From: CAWBAT01 sp963810905
GTDB lineage: Bacteria > Acidobacteriota > Terriglobia > Versatilivoradales > Versatilivoraceae
Assembly (NCBI GenBank): GCA_963810905.1
Contig: CAWEPG010000003.1
Span: 552,325-616,324, forward strand
DNA length: 64,000 nt
Direction of reading: 5' to 3'
Shown here: piece by piece, positions 16,584-26,140 of the stretch
How positions within the stretch are numbered: position 1 is the stretch's first letter
How the letters are laid out: each line of letters begins with the position of its first letter
Position numbers and translations under genes: made by a program
Notes under the pieces: generated by a model
Seen by the model: only the letters and a program-made list of their open reading frames with translations
The model's database searches: none
What the model was told of the DNA's origin: nothing

Positions 16584-18589
16584 GTGTCCGAGGGAACGGG
16601 GCCGCCTGCTTCGTCGTAGCGCGTCGCCAGGCGACGCTGCTCACGCGCATCCGGCCAGAGCGCGATCACGGAACCGAGCAGGAAGACGAGGCCCGCGAGC
16701 CAGATCAGGTTGACGAGCGGCTTGACGAAGATACGGAAGTAGACCGTCCCGTCGTCGTTCACCTGCTCCGGGATCACGAACAGGTCCTCGCCGGTCAGGT
16801 AGTTCGTCCGGATTCCGACCTCCGACGAGACCTGGGGGTCGGGGCCGGCGATCGTGTAGGAGTTCTTGCCCGCCTCCAGCGGCCCGAGGGCCCGACCGTT
16901 CCTGCTCACCAGCAGATGCGCCCGTACCTCGGCGGCATGCGGCGTGTTGCGCTCGGTCAGGCGCTCGAACGTGACCGCGTAGCCCGACACCGCGAGGGAC
17001 TGACCGGGCGCGAGCTTCCCCTCCACGACCGAGTCGTACGCGCTCGAGCCGGCGATCCCGATCGCGAGCAGGACGATTGCGACATGGACGACGTACCCGC
17101 CGTAGCGGCGGCGGTTGCGCCCGATCAGCGAGAAGAATGCTCCAGGCCACGACTCGCTCGACAGCGCCCGCCGCGCTCTCGTGCCGCGCACGAACTCGAG
17201 CCCGATCGCGGCGAGCACGAACGCAGCGAACGTGTAGGCGATCAGACCGGGGATCGACGAGCCGGCGCCGAGGCCGACGAGCACGACGCCGGTCACGACG
17301 GAGATCACGAAGGGCCAGAGGAAGGTTCGCCCGAGGCCGCGCAGCGAGGCCCGACGCCAGGCGATCAGAGGGCCGACGCCCATCAGGAAGAGCAGCGGCA
17401 GGCCGAAGATGCGGAGGAAGAAGTCGTAGTACGGCCGACCCACGACGACCGACGTGCCACGGACGGCCTCCGACAGGATCGGCCAGGCGACGCCCCAGAG
17501 GATCGTCAGGCAGAGCGCCACGAGCAGCAGGTTGTTGTAGAGGAAGACGGCCTCCCGCGAGACGAGCGACTCGAGCTTCGTCGTCGAGCGGAGCAACGGC
17601 AGCCGCCAGACGATCAACGCCGTCGAGAACGCGACGGCGATCACGATGAACGCGAGGAACCATGGCCCGATGTCGCTCTGCGAGAACGAGTGGATCGAGT
17701 TGACGACCCCGGAACGCGTCAGGAACGTGCCGAAGATCGAGAGGCAGAACGCGAGGGCGACGAGCACGACGTTCCAGACCTTGAGCATCCCCCGCTTCTC
17801 CTGGATCATCACCGAGTGGAGGAACGCGGTCGCGGCGAGGAAGGGCATCAAGGCGGCGTTCTCGACCGGATCCCACGCGTAGTACCCGCCCCAGCCGACC
17901 TCGACGTACGCCCAGTGGGCGCCGAGCAGCTGGCCGACGCCCAGGCACGTCCAGGCGATCAGCGTCCAGCGTCTCGTCGCGACGATCCACCGCTCGTCGG
18001 TGCGCCCCGCGAGCAACGCCCCCATCGCGAACGCGAACGGCACGGCCAAGCCCACGTAGCCGAGGTAGAGGAAAGGCGGGTGCGAGACCATGTACGGGTT
18101 CTGCAGGCTGGGGTTCAGGCCCGCACCGTCGAGCGGCGCCGCCTGAGTGACGAACGGGCTCGCGACGACGACGAGGAGGAACGAGAACGCGACCGCGATG
18201 CCTCCGAGGACCGGTGTGACCCACACGACCAGGTCGCGCGCCCGATTCCGGTTGATCCAGACCGCGAGCGCGGCGTAGCCGGTCAGGATCAGGAGCCAGA
18301 GGAGCAGCGACCCCTCCTGCCCACCCCACACCGCGGAAAGCTTGTACGGGCTCGAGAGCGTCCTGTTGGAGTGCTCGGCGACGTAGGTGAGGGAGAAGTC
18401 GTCGCGGAGGAACCCGGACGCGAGCACGGCGGCAGCCACGAGGGTCGAGCCGAAGGCCGCGATCAGCGCATTACGGGCCGAATGGGCGAGCCGGCGGCGT
18501 CTCCGCGACGCCGCGTACGCCCCTGCGACCGTCGCGTAGAGGCTGAGGCCGAGCGTGACGACGAGCGCCGCCCGCCCGAGCTCGATCAT
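16580..18589 (-). CDS. ccmF: Heme lyase CcmF
   Basis: Intact 669-residue polytopic membrane protein that ligates heme to apocytochrome c. The WWD signature appears as GWGGYYAWDPVENAALMPF, and LWGGQEGSLLLWLL and SHPPFLYLGYVG are also typical. About 15 spans are expected, with a large periplasmic loop near the C-terminus (after GIAGSSAYDSV) and a final span. It starts at ATG 18589 directly after the ccmE stop and overlaps ccmI by 4 bp. With ccmE and ccmI it forms the heme-handling half of system I; ccmA, B, C and D are not in the window. Confidence 0.93.
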   Translation of the reverse strand: MIELGRAALVVTLGLSLYATVAGAYAASRRRRRLAHSARNALIAAFGSTLVAAAVLASGFLRDDFSLTYVAEHSNRTLSSPYKLSAVWGGQEGSLLLWLLILTGYAALAVWINRNRARDLVVWVTPVLGGIAVAFSFLLVVVASPFVTQAAPLDGAGLNPSLQNPYMVSHPPFLYLGYVGLAVPFAFAMGALLAGRTDERWIVATRRWTLIAWTCLGVGQLLGAHWAYVEVGWGGYYAWDPVENAALMPFLAATAFLHSVMIQEKRGMLKVWNVVLVALAFCLSIFGTFLTRSGVVNSIHSFSQSDIGPWFLAFIVIAVAFSTALIVWRLPLLRSTTKLESLVSREAVFLYNNLLLVALCLTILWGVAWPILSEAVRGTSVVVGRPYYDFFLRIFGLPLLFLMGVGPLIAWRRASLRGLGRTFLWPFVISVVTGVVLVGLGAGSSIPGLIAYTFAAFVLAAIGLEFVRGTRARRALSSESWPGAFFSLIGRNRRRYGGYVVHVAIVLLAIGIAGSSAYDSVVEGKLAPGQSLAVSGYAVTFERLTERNTPHAAEVRAHLLVSRNGRALGPLEAGKNSYTIAGPDPQVSSEVGIRTNYLTGEDLFVIPEQVNDDGTVYFRIFVKPLVNLIWLAGLVFLLGSVIALWPDAREQRRLATRYDEAGGPVPSDT

Positions 18590-18991
18590 CTATGAAGTTT
18601 TCTTGGCCGAGTACTTGGAGGGGCACTTCGTGACCATCGACCCGGGCGCCGCCACGAAGACGCCGCGCACGAGCTTGCCGTCGATCACGACGTCGCGTCC
18701 ACTCGCAAACAGGTCGGGCACGCTGCCGGTGTAGACGACGGCAACCGCCGTTCCGTGCGGGTCCTTGACGTCACGGAGCCTGAAGTGGAGCCCGCCCGCG
18801 TGCGCGTCCCCCGTCGGCTTGCCGACGACACGGCCGACGAGCGAGACGGTGCCCGTCTGGCCCGCCAGCTGGCTCGGCTTGACCGACGGCGTGCCGCCTC
18901 CGGCGATCGAGGTATAGAGCAGGAAGACGGCGAGCACCGCTGCGATCGACAGCGCGATGACGAGACGCGCCGGTGAGCGCTTCCTGGACAC
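18590..18991 (-). CDS. ccmE: Heme chaperone CcmE, CXXXY type
   Basis: Intact 133-residue protein: a membrane anchor (LVIALSIAAVLAVFLLYT) and a periplasmic OB-fold domain (GTVSLVGRVVGKPTG, GLHFRLRDVKD). CcmE carries heme from CcmC to CcmF. In most bacteria heme attaches to a His in an H-x-x-x-Y motif. Here the site is CPSKY, the cysteine variant described from Desulfovibrio, archaea and some other bacteria. Stop and the ccmF start are adjacent (TAG-ATG), so the two are coupled. GTG 18991 is the start. Confidence 0.9.
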   Translation of the reverse strand: MSRKRSPARLVIALSIAAVLAVFLLYTSIAGGGTPSVKPSQLAGQTGTVSLVGRVVGKPTGDAHAGGLHFRLRDVKDPHGTAVAVVYTGSVPDLFASGRDVVIDGKLVRGVFVAAPGSMVTKCPSKYSAKKTS

Positions 18992-19046
18992 ACTCAGAGG
19001 ATAGCCGCCTGGACGGCGCGGCAGGGCGCCTTGCGGTCGGAGCCGC

Positions 19047-19283
19047 TCAGGCGGCGCGGACCGGACGCTGCCGACCCGGGATCTCGTACCCGTGGTCGTG
19101 GCAGAGCGACCCGGGCGAGTCCTCGGTGAACGCGTCGCAGTAGCCCTTGCCGTATGCGGCGCGCATGAAGGCTGAGACGACCTCGAGGTTCCATTCCGTC
19201 ACGTCGGCCGCCTCACGCCAGAGGTCGGCGAGCCGGAGGTCGATGTCGAGCTCGAGGAGATCGATGCGCGTGGGTTTTTCCAT
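19047..19283 (-). CDS. Small conserved protein, function unknown
   Basis: 78 residues from ATG 19283, predicted soluble. The sequence is acidic and helical (DLLELDIDLRLADLWREAA; VSAFMRAAYGKGYCDA), with two cysteines and a C-terminal DHGYEIPGRQ. Coding quality and lack of frame errors support a real gene. It lies between ccmE and the divergent endonuclease IV-like gene and has its own promoter space. I recognise no family. Confidence 0.6.
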   Translation of the reverse strand: MEKPTRIDLLELDIDLRLADLWREAADVTEWNLEVVSAFMRAAYGKGYCDAFTEDSPGSLCHDHGYEIPGRQRPVRAA

Positions 19284-19379
19284 GCTGCGAAGGGTAAGGG
19301 GGGTGTCGGACGGCATCAGAGTCCCCGCAAATCGACACATTCGCTCCGGCCCGCGCGGCCGCGCGTAGAGTGCACCACG

Positions 19380-20201
19380 ATGGGCCGAATCCGAGTGGGC
19401 CTGCCCGGCATTCCCGTGCGCGACGACCCGCAACGGGCGGTCGAGATCCTGCTCGAACGAGGCTACGACGCCTGCGAGATCGACTTCGAGGGCTCCTTCT
19501 GGATGGACTATCCGTGGGCCGAGCGACTCGGTGAGGCGGCCCGCGAGGCGGACGTGGCGCTCTCGGTGCACGCGCCGCTGTTCGGGTTCATGGGCCATCT
19601 CGAGGCGAGCGGTCGCAAGTTCTCCTCCGCGGTCGGCGCCCTCGACCGGAGCGCCGGGATCGCCGTCGCGTGCGGCGCGAAGGTGGTCGTCTTCCATCCC
19701 GGCTTCCTGCTCGGTCGCGAACGGGACGACGCGATCGGGTCGGTCGTCGAGCAGCTCGGGATGCTGCGCGAGCGCCTGGAGGGAAAGGGTCGCGCGGTTC
19801 CGTTCGGCGTCGAGGTGATGGGACGCGTGCGCGACCTCGGCTCGCTCGACGACGTGATCGCGATCTCGGAGGGAACGGGCTGGGTGCGCCCGGTCCTCGA
19901 TTTCGCGCACATGCACGCGACGAGTGACGGCGCCTACCTCGAAGCCTCGCTGTTCGCCGAGGCCCTCGATGCGGTGGACGCCGTGCTCGAGCCCGGGGCG
20001 CCGTTCCACATCCACTTCTCCGACATCGCGTACGCGAATCGGAACGAGAAGCACCACCTCCCCTACGGTGAAGGGACGCTGCGGGCAGAGCCGCTGCGGG
20101 AGGCGCTCGAGCGCTTCGAACGACCGGCGACCGTGATCTCCGAGTCGCCGGACGAGGCGTCGAGTCAGGCGATCAAGGCGGTGCTAACCGGCTCAGAGTG
20201 A
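19380..20201 (+). CDS. Endonuclease IV-like TIM-barrel protein
   Basis: Intact 273 residues. Metal-site motifs of the AP endonuclease 2 family appear in order: SVHAPLFGFMG, VVVFHPGF, PFGVEVMGR, VLDFAHMHA, FHIHFSD and KHHLPYGEGTL. This order and spacing fit an Nfo-like enzyme, which cuts DNA at abasic sites with three zinc ions, more than a sugar isomerase of the same superfamily; the short length matches archaeal-type Nfo homologues. Start ATG 19380. The 3' end overlaps the convergent cyclase/ATPase gene by 9 bp. Confidence 0.75.
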   Translation: MGRIRVGLPGIPVRDDPQRAVEILLERGYDACEIDFEGSFWMDYPWAERLGEAAREADVALSVHAPLFGFMGHLEASGRKFSSAVGALDRSAGIAVACGAKVVVFHPGFLLGRERDDAIGSVVEQLGMLRERLEGKGRAVPFGVEVMGRVRDLGSLDDVIAISEGTGWVRPVLDFAHMHATSDGAYLEASLFAEALDAVDAVLEPGAPFHIHFSDIAYANRNEKHHLPYGEGTLRAEPLREALERFERPATVISESPDEASSQAIKAVLTGSE

Positions 20202-23139
20202 GCGCGCGGCGGCCGGCTCGCCGACGAGACCGGCCAGCTGCTCCTCCACCTCACGCGCCTCGTCCTCCCGGTCGCGTTCGCGCAGGAATGCTGCAAGCGC
20301 CTCGAGCGGCCCAATTCGATAGCGCCTGAATCCCGTCGGCACGAGGAGCTCGTCTGCCTCGCGGAGGAGCTGCTCGGCTTCGTCGTCCCTCCCCTGTGCC
20401 GCCCGCACGAGCCCGAGCGCGAGCCGGGTGGTCGAGCCCGAGGAAACGTCGCCGGCGCCGACCGTCTCGCGCGCCTCGATCGCAAGACGCTCGGCGGCGT
20501 CGAGCCGTCCCTGCTCGAGCAGGACCTGGGCGAGCATCCGCTGGCTCTCCACGACCGTCCCCCGATCCTGGATCGGCGTCAGGATCCGAATCGCCTCGCG
20601 AAAGATCTCCTCGGCGCGCTTCAGGTCACGGCGCTCCCACGCCACCACCCCGAGCGAGTTGAGCGTGCGCCCGAGCGAGAGCGCGACGCCGCTCTCGGCG
20701 AAGAGCGCGCGCGCCTGCTCGAGCGCGACCTCGGCGTCGTCGTGCCTGCCTTCCAGCAGGGCCTGCCTCCCGGTCGCCCTCAGGATCCACCCACGCGTCG
20801 TCGGGCTGCCGCTCTGGCCGGCGAGCTCGATTGCGAGAGCCAATGCCTCGACGGCCCGGTCGGGCTCGAGTCGCGCGTTGTAGTCGTCGTTGAGCTCGAT
20901 CAGCACGGCGCTTCTGAGATCCGGCCGGACGATCCGCTCCGCGATCGCAAGGCGCTCCGTGGCGAGCCGCTCGACCTCGTCCAGGTCGCCCTCCCACCAG
21001 CAGACCGTGCCGAGCACCTCCAGGGCGTCGAACCTCCCCACGTCGTCGGACAGCTCCGCGACGGCGAGCGCTCGGGTGGCCAGCTCGCGGGCGCAGGCGT
21101 TGTCGGTATCGCGGAAGAGCGAGACCCGGGCCAGCGCGGTCAGCGCCCTGAGCTCGATCCTGGCATCGCCGGCCTCGTGGGCCGCATCGCTGACCTCGAG
21201 CATCTCGGTCGAGACCGTGGGGATGTCTGTCATCCGCCAGGCAGCGTGGGCGGCCAGGTAGCGCCGCTCCAGGGTCTCCTCCAGCTCGACCGCCCGCACG
21301 AGCATCCGGCGCGCGGTGTGGTTCGCCTCACGGGCGAGGGCCCTGCGACCGGCCTGCTCCAGCGCGGCCGCCGCCTCGCCGGCGAGGTCGGTAGGCACGC
21401 GACCCTCGAGCTCCATGTCGAGCTGCGCGGACTCGTCGAGGTGATAGGCGCGGATCTCGACCAGCTCGTCGGCGGCCGGCCTGCCCGCGAGCCACTCGCC
21501 CATCTGCCGATGGAGGACCGCCCGGGACGACTTCGAGAGGCCCGCATAGGCGACATCCCGGATCAGGACGTGCTTGAAGCGATATGCGTCCTCGCCCCGG
21601 ATCGTGGAGCGGGGATCACGAAGCAGAAAGTCCCGGGCGACGAGGTCGTCGAGCCGGTCGGCGGCCACAGGAGAGTCCGACAGGGCCTCGATCGCGCCCG
21701 ACCAGAACTGCCTTCCCGCCACCGCGGCGCGGCGCAGCACAGCTCTGTCGGCCGCGGGCAGGCGGTCGATCCGAGCAGCGATCATGGCCTGCACCGTGTG
21801 CGGGATGCCCTTGTGGCGGCCGCCCGACTCGAGCAGCATGCGCACGGTTTCCTCGATGAAGAGCGGGTTTCCCTCTGTCGTCCCGAGCACGGCGTCACGC
21901 TGCTCGTCCGACAGGTCGATCGACTCGCTGCCGGCCAGCGCCGCGACGAGCTTCGCGCTGTCGTCGCGAGGCAGTGCCTCCAGCTCGATTGCCGTCGCAC
22001 GTACGTTGCCGCCGCCCCACGTCGGCCGCGCGTCGAGCAGGTCGGCGCGCGCGAGGCAGAGAATCACGAGTGGAACATCCTTGACCGCCAGGGAAAGGTG
22101 CTCGATCAGGGCTAGCATCGGCTCCTCCGCCCAGTGGATGTCCTCGAACACGAGCAGGAGCGGCTGCAGGTCGGCGAGCTCCGTCGCCCAGGACTGCGCG
22201 GCCCACGCGATCTCGGCGGCGGAGCGCTCACCCCCGACGGCGTCGAGCACGCCCGAGGCGAGGGCGAGGAGGTCGGCGACCGCCTCGTCGCCACAACAGC
22301 TCCGGAGCTTCTCGGCCGCAGCGTCGACTGAGTCGGCCTCGGTGATTCCCGCCGCCACCTTGACCATCTCCGCGATCGCCCAGTACGTGACGCCCTCGCC
22401 GTACGGCAGGCAGCGGCCGGAGAGGATCGTCGAGCGCTCGACGCCGTCGATGAACTCGCGCGCCATTCGTGACTTGCCGACGCCCGCGGGGCCGTAGACC
22501 GTGACGAGGTGCACGCGCCTGTCCCGCGCCGCGCGCGCAAAGGTGTTGTGGAGCAGGTCGAGCTCTTCCTCACGGCCGACGAACGGCACGGAGACGACGA
22601 GCGGGCGCCCGACCTCCTCGGAGACCGACTCGAGGCGCCAGGCTTCGACCCCGGCGCGGGAAACCTCTGGCGGTCTGTGCCCCGAGCGGCGTCGTCTCGA
22701 TCACGCCGCGGGTGAGTCGCTCGACGCCGGGGCCGAGGAGGACCTCGCCCGGGCTGCAGCGGCCTGCTGGAGGCGAGCCGCGGCGTTGATCGCGAGCGCC
22801 GGTGGCGAACGTCGCCTCGGTCTCGTCCGCCAGGATCTCGCCCGTCTCGATCCCGATCCGCACCTCGAGCTCGAGCTCGCGGACCGCCTCGAGGGTGGCG
22901 TGAGCAGCACGCACCGCGCGCTCCGCGTCGTCCTCGTGGGCGACCTGCACCCCGAAAGCGGCCATGATCGCGTCCCCCGCGTACTTCTCCACGATCCCGC
23001 CGTGGGCGGTGACGCAGTGGGACACCTGATCGAAGAAGCGCGCCAGGCGCGAGCGGACGACCTCGGGGTCCGCGCTCGCGACGAGCTGCGTCGATCCCAC
23101 GAGATCGATGAAGACGACGGTCGCGAGCTTCCGCTCCAT
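20193..23139 (-). CDS. Class III adenylate/guanylate cyclase-AAA ATPase-TPR protein
   Basis: About 980 residues from ATG 23139. Residues 1-175 are a nucleotide cyclase domain (FIDLVGSTQL with the metal Asp, then GIVEKYAGDAIMAAFG, VRIGIETGEI). Next is an AAA_16-type ATPase (VYGPAGVGKSRMAREF Walker A; LLLVFEDIHWAEE Walker B). Residues ~450-980 are helical TPR-like repeats. The cyclase part is broken by frame changes near 22800, 22745 and 22660; the remaining 800 residues are intact. This layout is common in actinobacterial signalling proteins; many end in a LuxR-type HTH, which is absent here. The cyclase may be regulatory or inactive. It probably senses a ligand through the ATPase/TPR part. 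Confidence 0.8.
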
Positions 23140-23205
23140 CACCGAAGGATAGGCGCACGGCCCTACCCGCCGCGGGGCGGCCTGTGGAGCCTCTAGGATG
23201 AGCAC

Positions 23206-24556
23206 GTGCTCGATCCCGGGGTCTTCAAGGCATACGACGTCCGCGGCCTCTACGGCTCCGAGCTCGACGAGGAGGGCGCGTACGCGATCGGCCGCGCCTA
23301 CGTCGAGCACTTCGAGCCGCAGGCGATCGCGGTCGGCCGCGACATGCGCGTCTCGGCGCCCTCGATGGCGGCCGCGGTGATCGAGGGAGCTGCCGACGGC
23401 GGCGCCGACGTCCGCGATCTCGGGATGGTCGGCACGGAGATGGTCTACTACGCCGTCGGCGAGCTCGGGCTCGACGGCGGGATCTGCGTCACCGCCTCGC
23501 ACAACCCGAAGCAGTACACCGGGATGAAGATCGTCCGCGGCGGCGCGCTCCCGGTGGGCGGCGATTCCGGCCTCGAGGACGTCCGCGCAGGCGCGCAGGC
23601 CGGCTTCGGGCCGGTCACGAAGCGTGGCGAGATCAGCCGCGCTCGACGTCTGGCCGGGCTTCGTCGACAAGGTGCTCTCGTTCGTCGACGTCGACGCGAT
23701 CGCGCCGCTGCGGATCGTCGTCGACGCGGCGAACGGGATGGCCGGCGACGATGCTGCCGCCCGTCCTCGAGCGCCTGCCGCAGGTCGAGGTCGTCCGCTG
23801 CTACTTCGAGCCGGACGGGACGTTCCCGAACCACGAGCCGAACCCGCTCCTCGAGGAGAACCGTGCGTTCATCGTCGCGAAGACGCGCGCAGAGGGCGCC
23901 GATCTCGGCGTCGCCTACGACGGGGACGCCGACCGCTGCTTCTTCGTCGACGACTCGGGCGAGTTCGTCCCCGGCGACTTCGTCACGGCGCTCCTCGCCG
24001 AGGTGATGCTGGGGAAGAGCCCCGGCGGCACCGTCCTCTACGACGTGCGCGCGAGCTGGGCCGTACCGCGCACGATCGCCGCGGCCGGCGGCACCGCCCT
24101 GATCAGCCGCGTCGGCCACGCCTTCATCAAGCACCGCATGCGCGAGGAGGACGCCGTTTTCGCCGGCGAGGTCTCGGCGCACTACTACTTCCGCGACTTC
24201 ACCCAGGCCGACACCGGCGTCGTCCCGTTCCTGCTCATGCTCGAGCTGCATCTCGAAGCGCGGCGCAGAAGCTCTCCGAGATCCTGCAGCCGTTCCGCGA
24301 GCGCTACTTCATCACCGGCGAGATCAACACGCCCGTCGCCGACGTGCCGCAGAAGCTGCAGGAGATCGAGGAGCGCTATGCCGCCGAGGGGGGCCGCGTC
24401 TCGCACCTGGACGGGGTCTCGGTCGACTTCGACACCTGGCACTTCAACGTGCGGCCCTCGAACACCGAGCCGCTGCTGCGCCTCAACCTCGAGGCGCTCG
24501 ACGAAGGCGAGATGGTCGCCCGGCGCGACGAGCTCGTCGCCCTGATCCAGAGCTGA
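23206..24556 (+). CDS. manB: Phosphomannomutase/phosphoglucomutase (frameshifted)
   Basis: Alpha-D-phosphohexomutase of about 450 residues interconverting hexose 1- and 6-phosphates. Motifs in order: FKAYDVRGLYGSEL, the phosphoserine loop CVTASHNPKQYTGMKI, the Mg loop YDGDADRCFF, the sugar-binding GEVSAHYYFRDF (G-E-x-S) and the phosphate loop RPSNTEPLLRLNLEA. This matches the PMM/PGM group rather than GlmM. Frame changes lie near 23637, 23748 and 24262. The start is GTG 23206. It is divergent from the cyclase/ATPase gene and followed 6 bp later by a thioesterase gene. It supplies mannose 1-phosphate for GDP-mannose and cell-surface glycans. Confidence 0.85.
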
Positions 24557-24562
24557 GCGCGA

Positions 24563-24946
24563 GTGACGCGATCCCCTCGAGCTCGGCCGCCTCACCGACC
24601 GGCGCCCGCCGTTTCGCTACTCGGCGCTGACGCGGGTCTGGTTCTCCGACACCGACGCCCAGGGCGTCGTCTACTACGGCCGCTACCTGCCCTACTTCGA
24701 CCATGCGCGGACCGAGTACCACCGCCACCTCGGCTCGCTCGGCGATCGAAGGGCGCGGAGTTCGTGATGCGCGCCTCGCAGGTCGAGTACCACGCGCCGG
24801 CCCGCTTCGACGATCTGCTCGAGTGCTTCGTCCGGATCAGCAGGCTCGGCCGCACGAGCGTCACCTACGAGGTCGCGGCGGTCAGGCTGCCGGACGACGA
24901 GCTGATGGTCACCGGGACGCAGACCGTGGTGCTGATCGATCCGTGA
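24563..24946 (+). CDS. Acyl-CoA thioesterase, 4HBT hot-dog fold (frameshifted)
   Basis: About 130 residues. The 4-hydroxybenzoyl-CoA thioesterase signature is clear: RVWFSDTDAQGVVYYGRYL with the catalytic Asp, then DHARTEYHRHLG on the long helix, and VEYHAPARFDDLLEC. It hydrolyses an acyl-CoA; the chain type cannot be told. Frame changes lie near 24580 and 24750. GTG 24563 is chosen, 6 bp after the mutase stop, implying one transcript. It matches the YbgC-like subgroup. Confidence 0.8.
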   Translation: MTRSPRARPPHRPAPAVSLLGADAGLVLRHRRPGRRLLRPLPALLRPCADRVPPPPRLARRSKGAEFVMRASQVEYHAPARFDDLLECFVRISRLGRTSVTYEVAAVRLPDDELMVTGTQTVVLIDP

Positions 24947-25037
24947 CATCCCGGCGAGCCGCACACCGGTGCCGGAGACGCGCCAAGGAGCGGGTGCGGC
25001 GAGCTCGACGGGAGAGACGACCCGAGCTCGTGAGACC

Positions 25038-25080
25038 CGCCGCTGCGGCCGCCCGGCAGAACCGGGCGACCACAGCGGCG
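25038..25080. terminator. 19-bp imperfect hairpin in a 314-bp gap
   Basis: Arms 25038-25056 and 25062-25080 pair over 19 positions with two mismatches (G-T on one strand), around the loop CAGAA. It stands 90 bp after the thioesterase stop. No T-run follows, so termination is only one option. Apart from this and the palindrome at 25131, I see nothing else in the gap 24947-25260. Confidence 0.4.
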
Positions 25081-25130
25081 TGACCCCTCTCCCCCTGTCA
25101 CACATGTGTGCACCCGACCGGGTGATGCAA

Positions 25131-25146
25131 TCCCTCGTTCGAGGGA
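25131..25146. repeat. Palindrome TCCCTCGTTCGAGGGA, copy 1
   Basis: 7-bp arms TCCCTCG/CGAGGGA around TT. The identical 16-mer recurs at 49775-49790 and a one-mismatch copy at 44401-44416. The right arm GAGGGA is a Shine-Dalgarno-like sequence 5 nt before a GTG at 25151, which would open a 26-codon leader reading frame in front of the cupin gene. Confidence 0.55.
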
Positions 25147-25260
25147 ACCAGGTGCCCCGATCGGGGTACCTCGCGGGTCGAGGGATGGCCGCTCGATCGA
25201 GCGAGCGGCTGGTAGGTTCTGCCCGATGATCGAGCCGTATTCGGTGCTGACGGATCCAGG

Positions 25261-25867
25261 ATGATCGAGCCGATCTCGGTCGCGGGCGTGCACTGGCAGC
25301 CGCTCCGGCGGCCGCTCGGCGATCGACGCCTTCGGGATCAACGCGTACAGCGCGGTCGCCGCCGGCGAGCACGTCGTCGAGGAGCACACCGAGGAGACCC
25401 TCGGCCACCAGGAGGCGTACGTCGTGATCGCCGGTCACGCGACGTTCACGCTCGACGGCGCCGAGCTCGAGGCGCCGCAGGGCACGGTCGTCTTCATCCG
25501 CGACCCGACGGTGCGCCGGCATGCCGTCGCGGTCGAGCCGGGCACGACGGTGCTCGCGATCGGCGGCGTGCCCGGCGTGCATGCGCCGTCGTCGTGGGAG
25601 TGGACGTTCGGCGCCGAGCGGTATCGCGAGAGCGGCGACTGCGCCGCCGCGCTCGAGCTGCTCGCCGAGGGCCGCGAGCGGTTCCCGGACGACGGCTCGA
25701 TGCTCTACGCGACGGCGTGCTGGGAGGCGATGGACGGGCAGAGCGACGCCGCGATCGCGCGCTCTGAACGCCGCGTTCGACGCTCGAGCCGACGTGCGCC
25801 GAGTGGTCGGCGAAGGACGACGCGGACCTCGACTCGATCCGCGGCCTGCCCGGGCTCGCCGGTGTAG
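25261..25867 (+). CDS. Cupin protein with short TPR-like tail (frameshifted)
   Basis: About 200 residues from ATG 25261. The cupin barrel is seen in HVVEEHTEETLGHQEAYVVI and GHATFTLDGAELEAPQGTVV, then RRHAVAVEPGTTVLAIGG. After it comes a helical pair (YRESGDCAAALELLAEGRER; GSMLYATACWEAMDGQSDAA) like one TPR unit. Frame changes lie near 25322 and 25765, and the exact end is uncertain. A second ATG with the same next nine bases lies 34 bp upstream (25227) but is closed by a stop. A soluble small-molecule-binding or regulatory protein is likely. Confidence 0.6.
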
Positions 25868-25919
25868 GCGGCTCGAGCGCGTTCTGGCCAGCCGGCACCG
25901 GACCGGCGGTCCGCAAGGC

Positions 25920-26110
25920 GAGCCGGGCTCCCGCTTCAGGATCGCGCGAGCGCGGCAACATCGGCTAGGCGAACCGCGTACGACCTCGCCGCGGATCCCC
26001 GCTACGGCTGAGCGCGAACGCCGAGGATCGCCAACGGATCCGCGACGGCGAACCGAAGGTTCCCAACTTCAGGATCGCGCGAAGCGCGCGACAGCATCGC
26101 TAGCGGAATC
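25920..26110. repeat. Dispersed intergenic repeat, copies 1 and 2
   Basis: Two imperfect copies of a ~45-bp sequence centred on CTTCAGGATCGCGCGA start near 25933 and 26066 in the same orientation, 134 bp apart. Each is followed by a GC-rich inverted part (GCGCGAAGCGCGC in the second) and a partial CATCGCTAGC-like end. Two further copies lie at 41905-41960 and 42112-42145. Both pairs sit in gene-free gaps at 3' ends of genes, like REP elements. Confidence 0.55.
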
Positions 26111-26140
26111 CGCGGTACGCTCTTCCACCGCGGATCCGCA

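Noticed and set aside
16571..18595. 674-codon open frame on the plus strand opposite ccmF
   Set aside because: High-GC antisense shadow; its product is an Arg/Asp/Glu-rich mixture, while the minus frame is a clear CcmF with the WWD motif.
19380..20201. Xylose isomerase-like sugar epimerase
   Set aside because: The order of His/Glu/Asp motifs, including FHIHFSD and KHHLPYGEG, fits endonuclease IV better, though the superfamily is shared.
20742..22115. 457-codon plus-strand frame opposite the ATPase/TPR gene
   Set aside because: Antisense shadow of a well-supported gene with intact Walker motifs.
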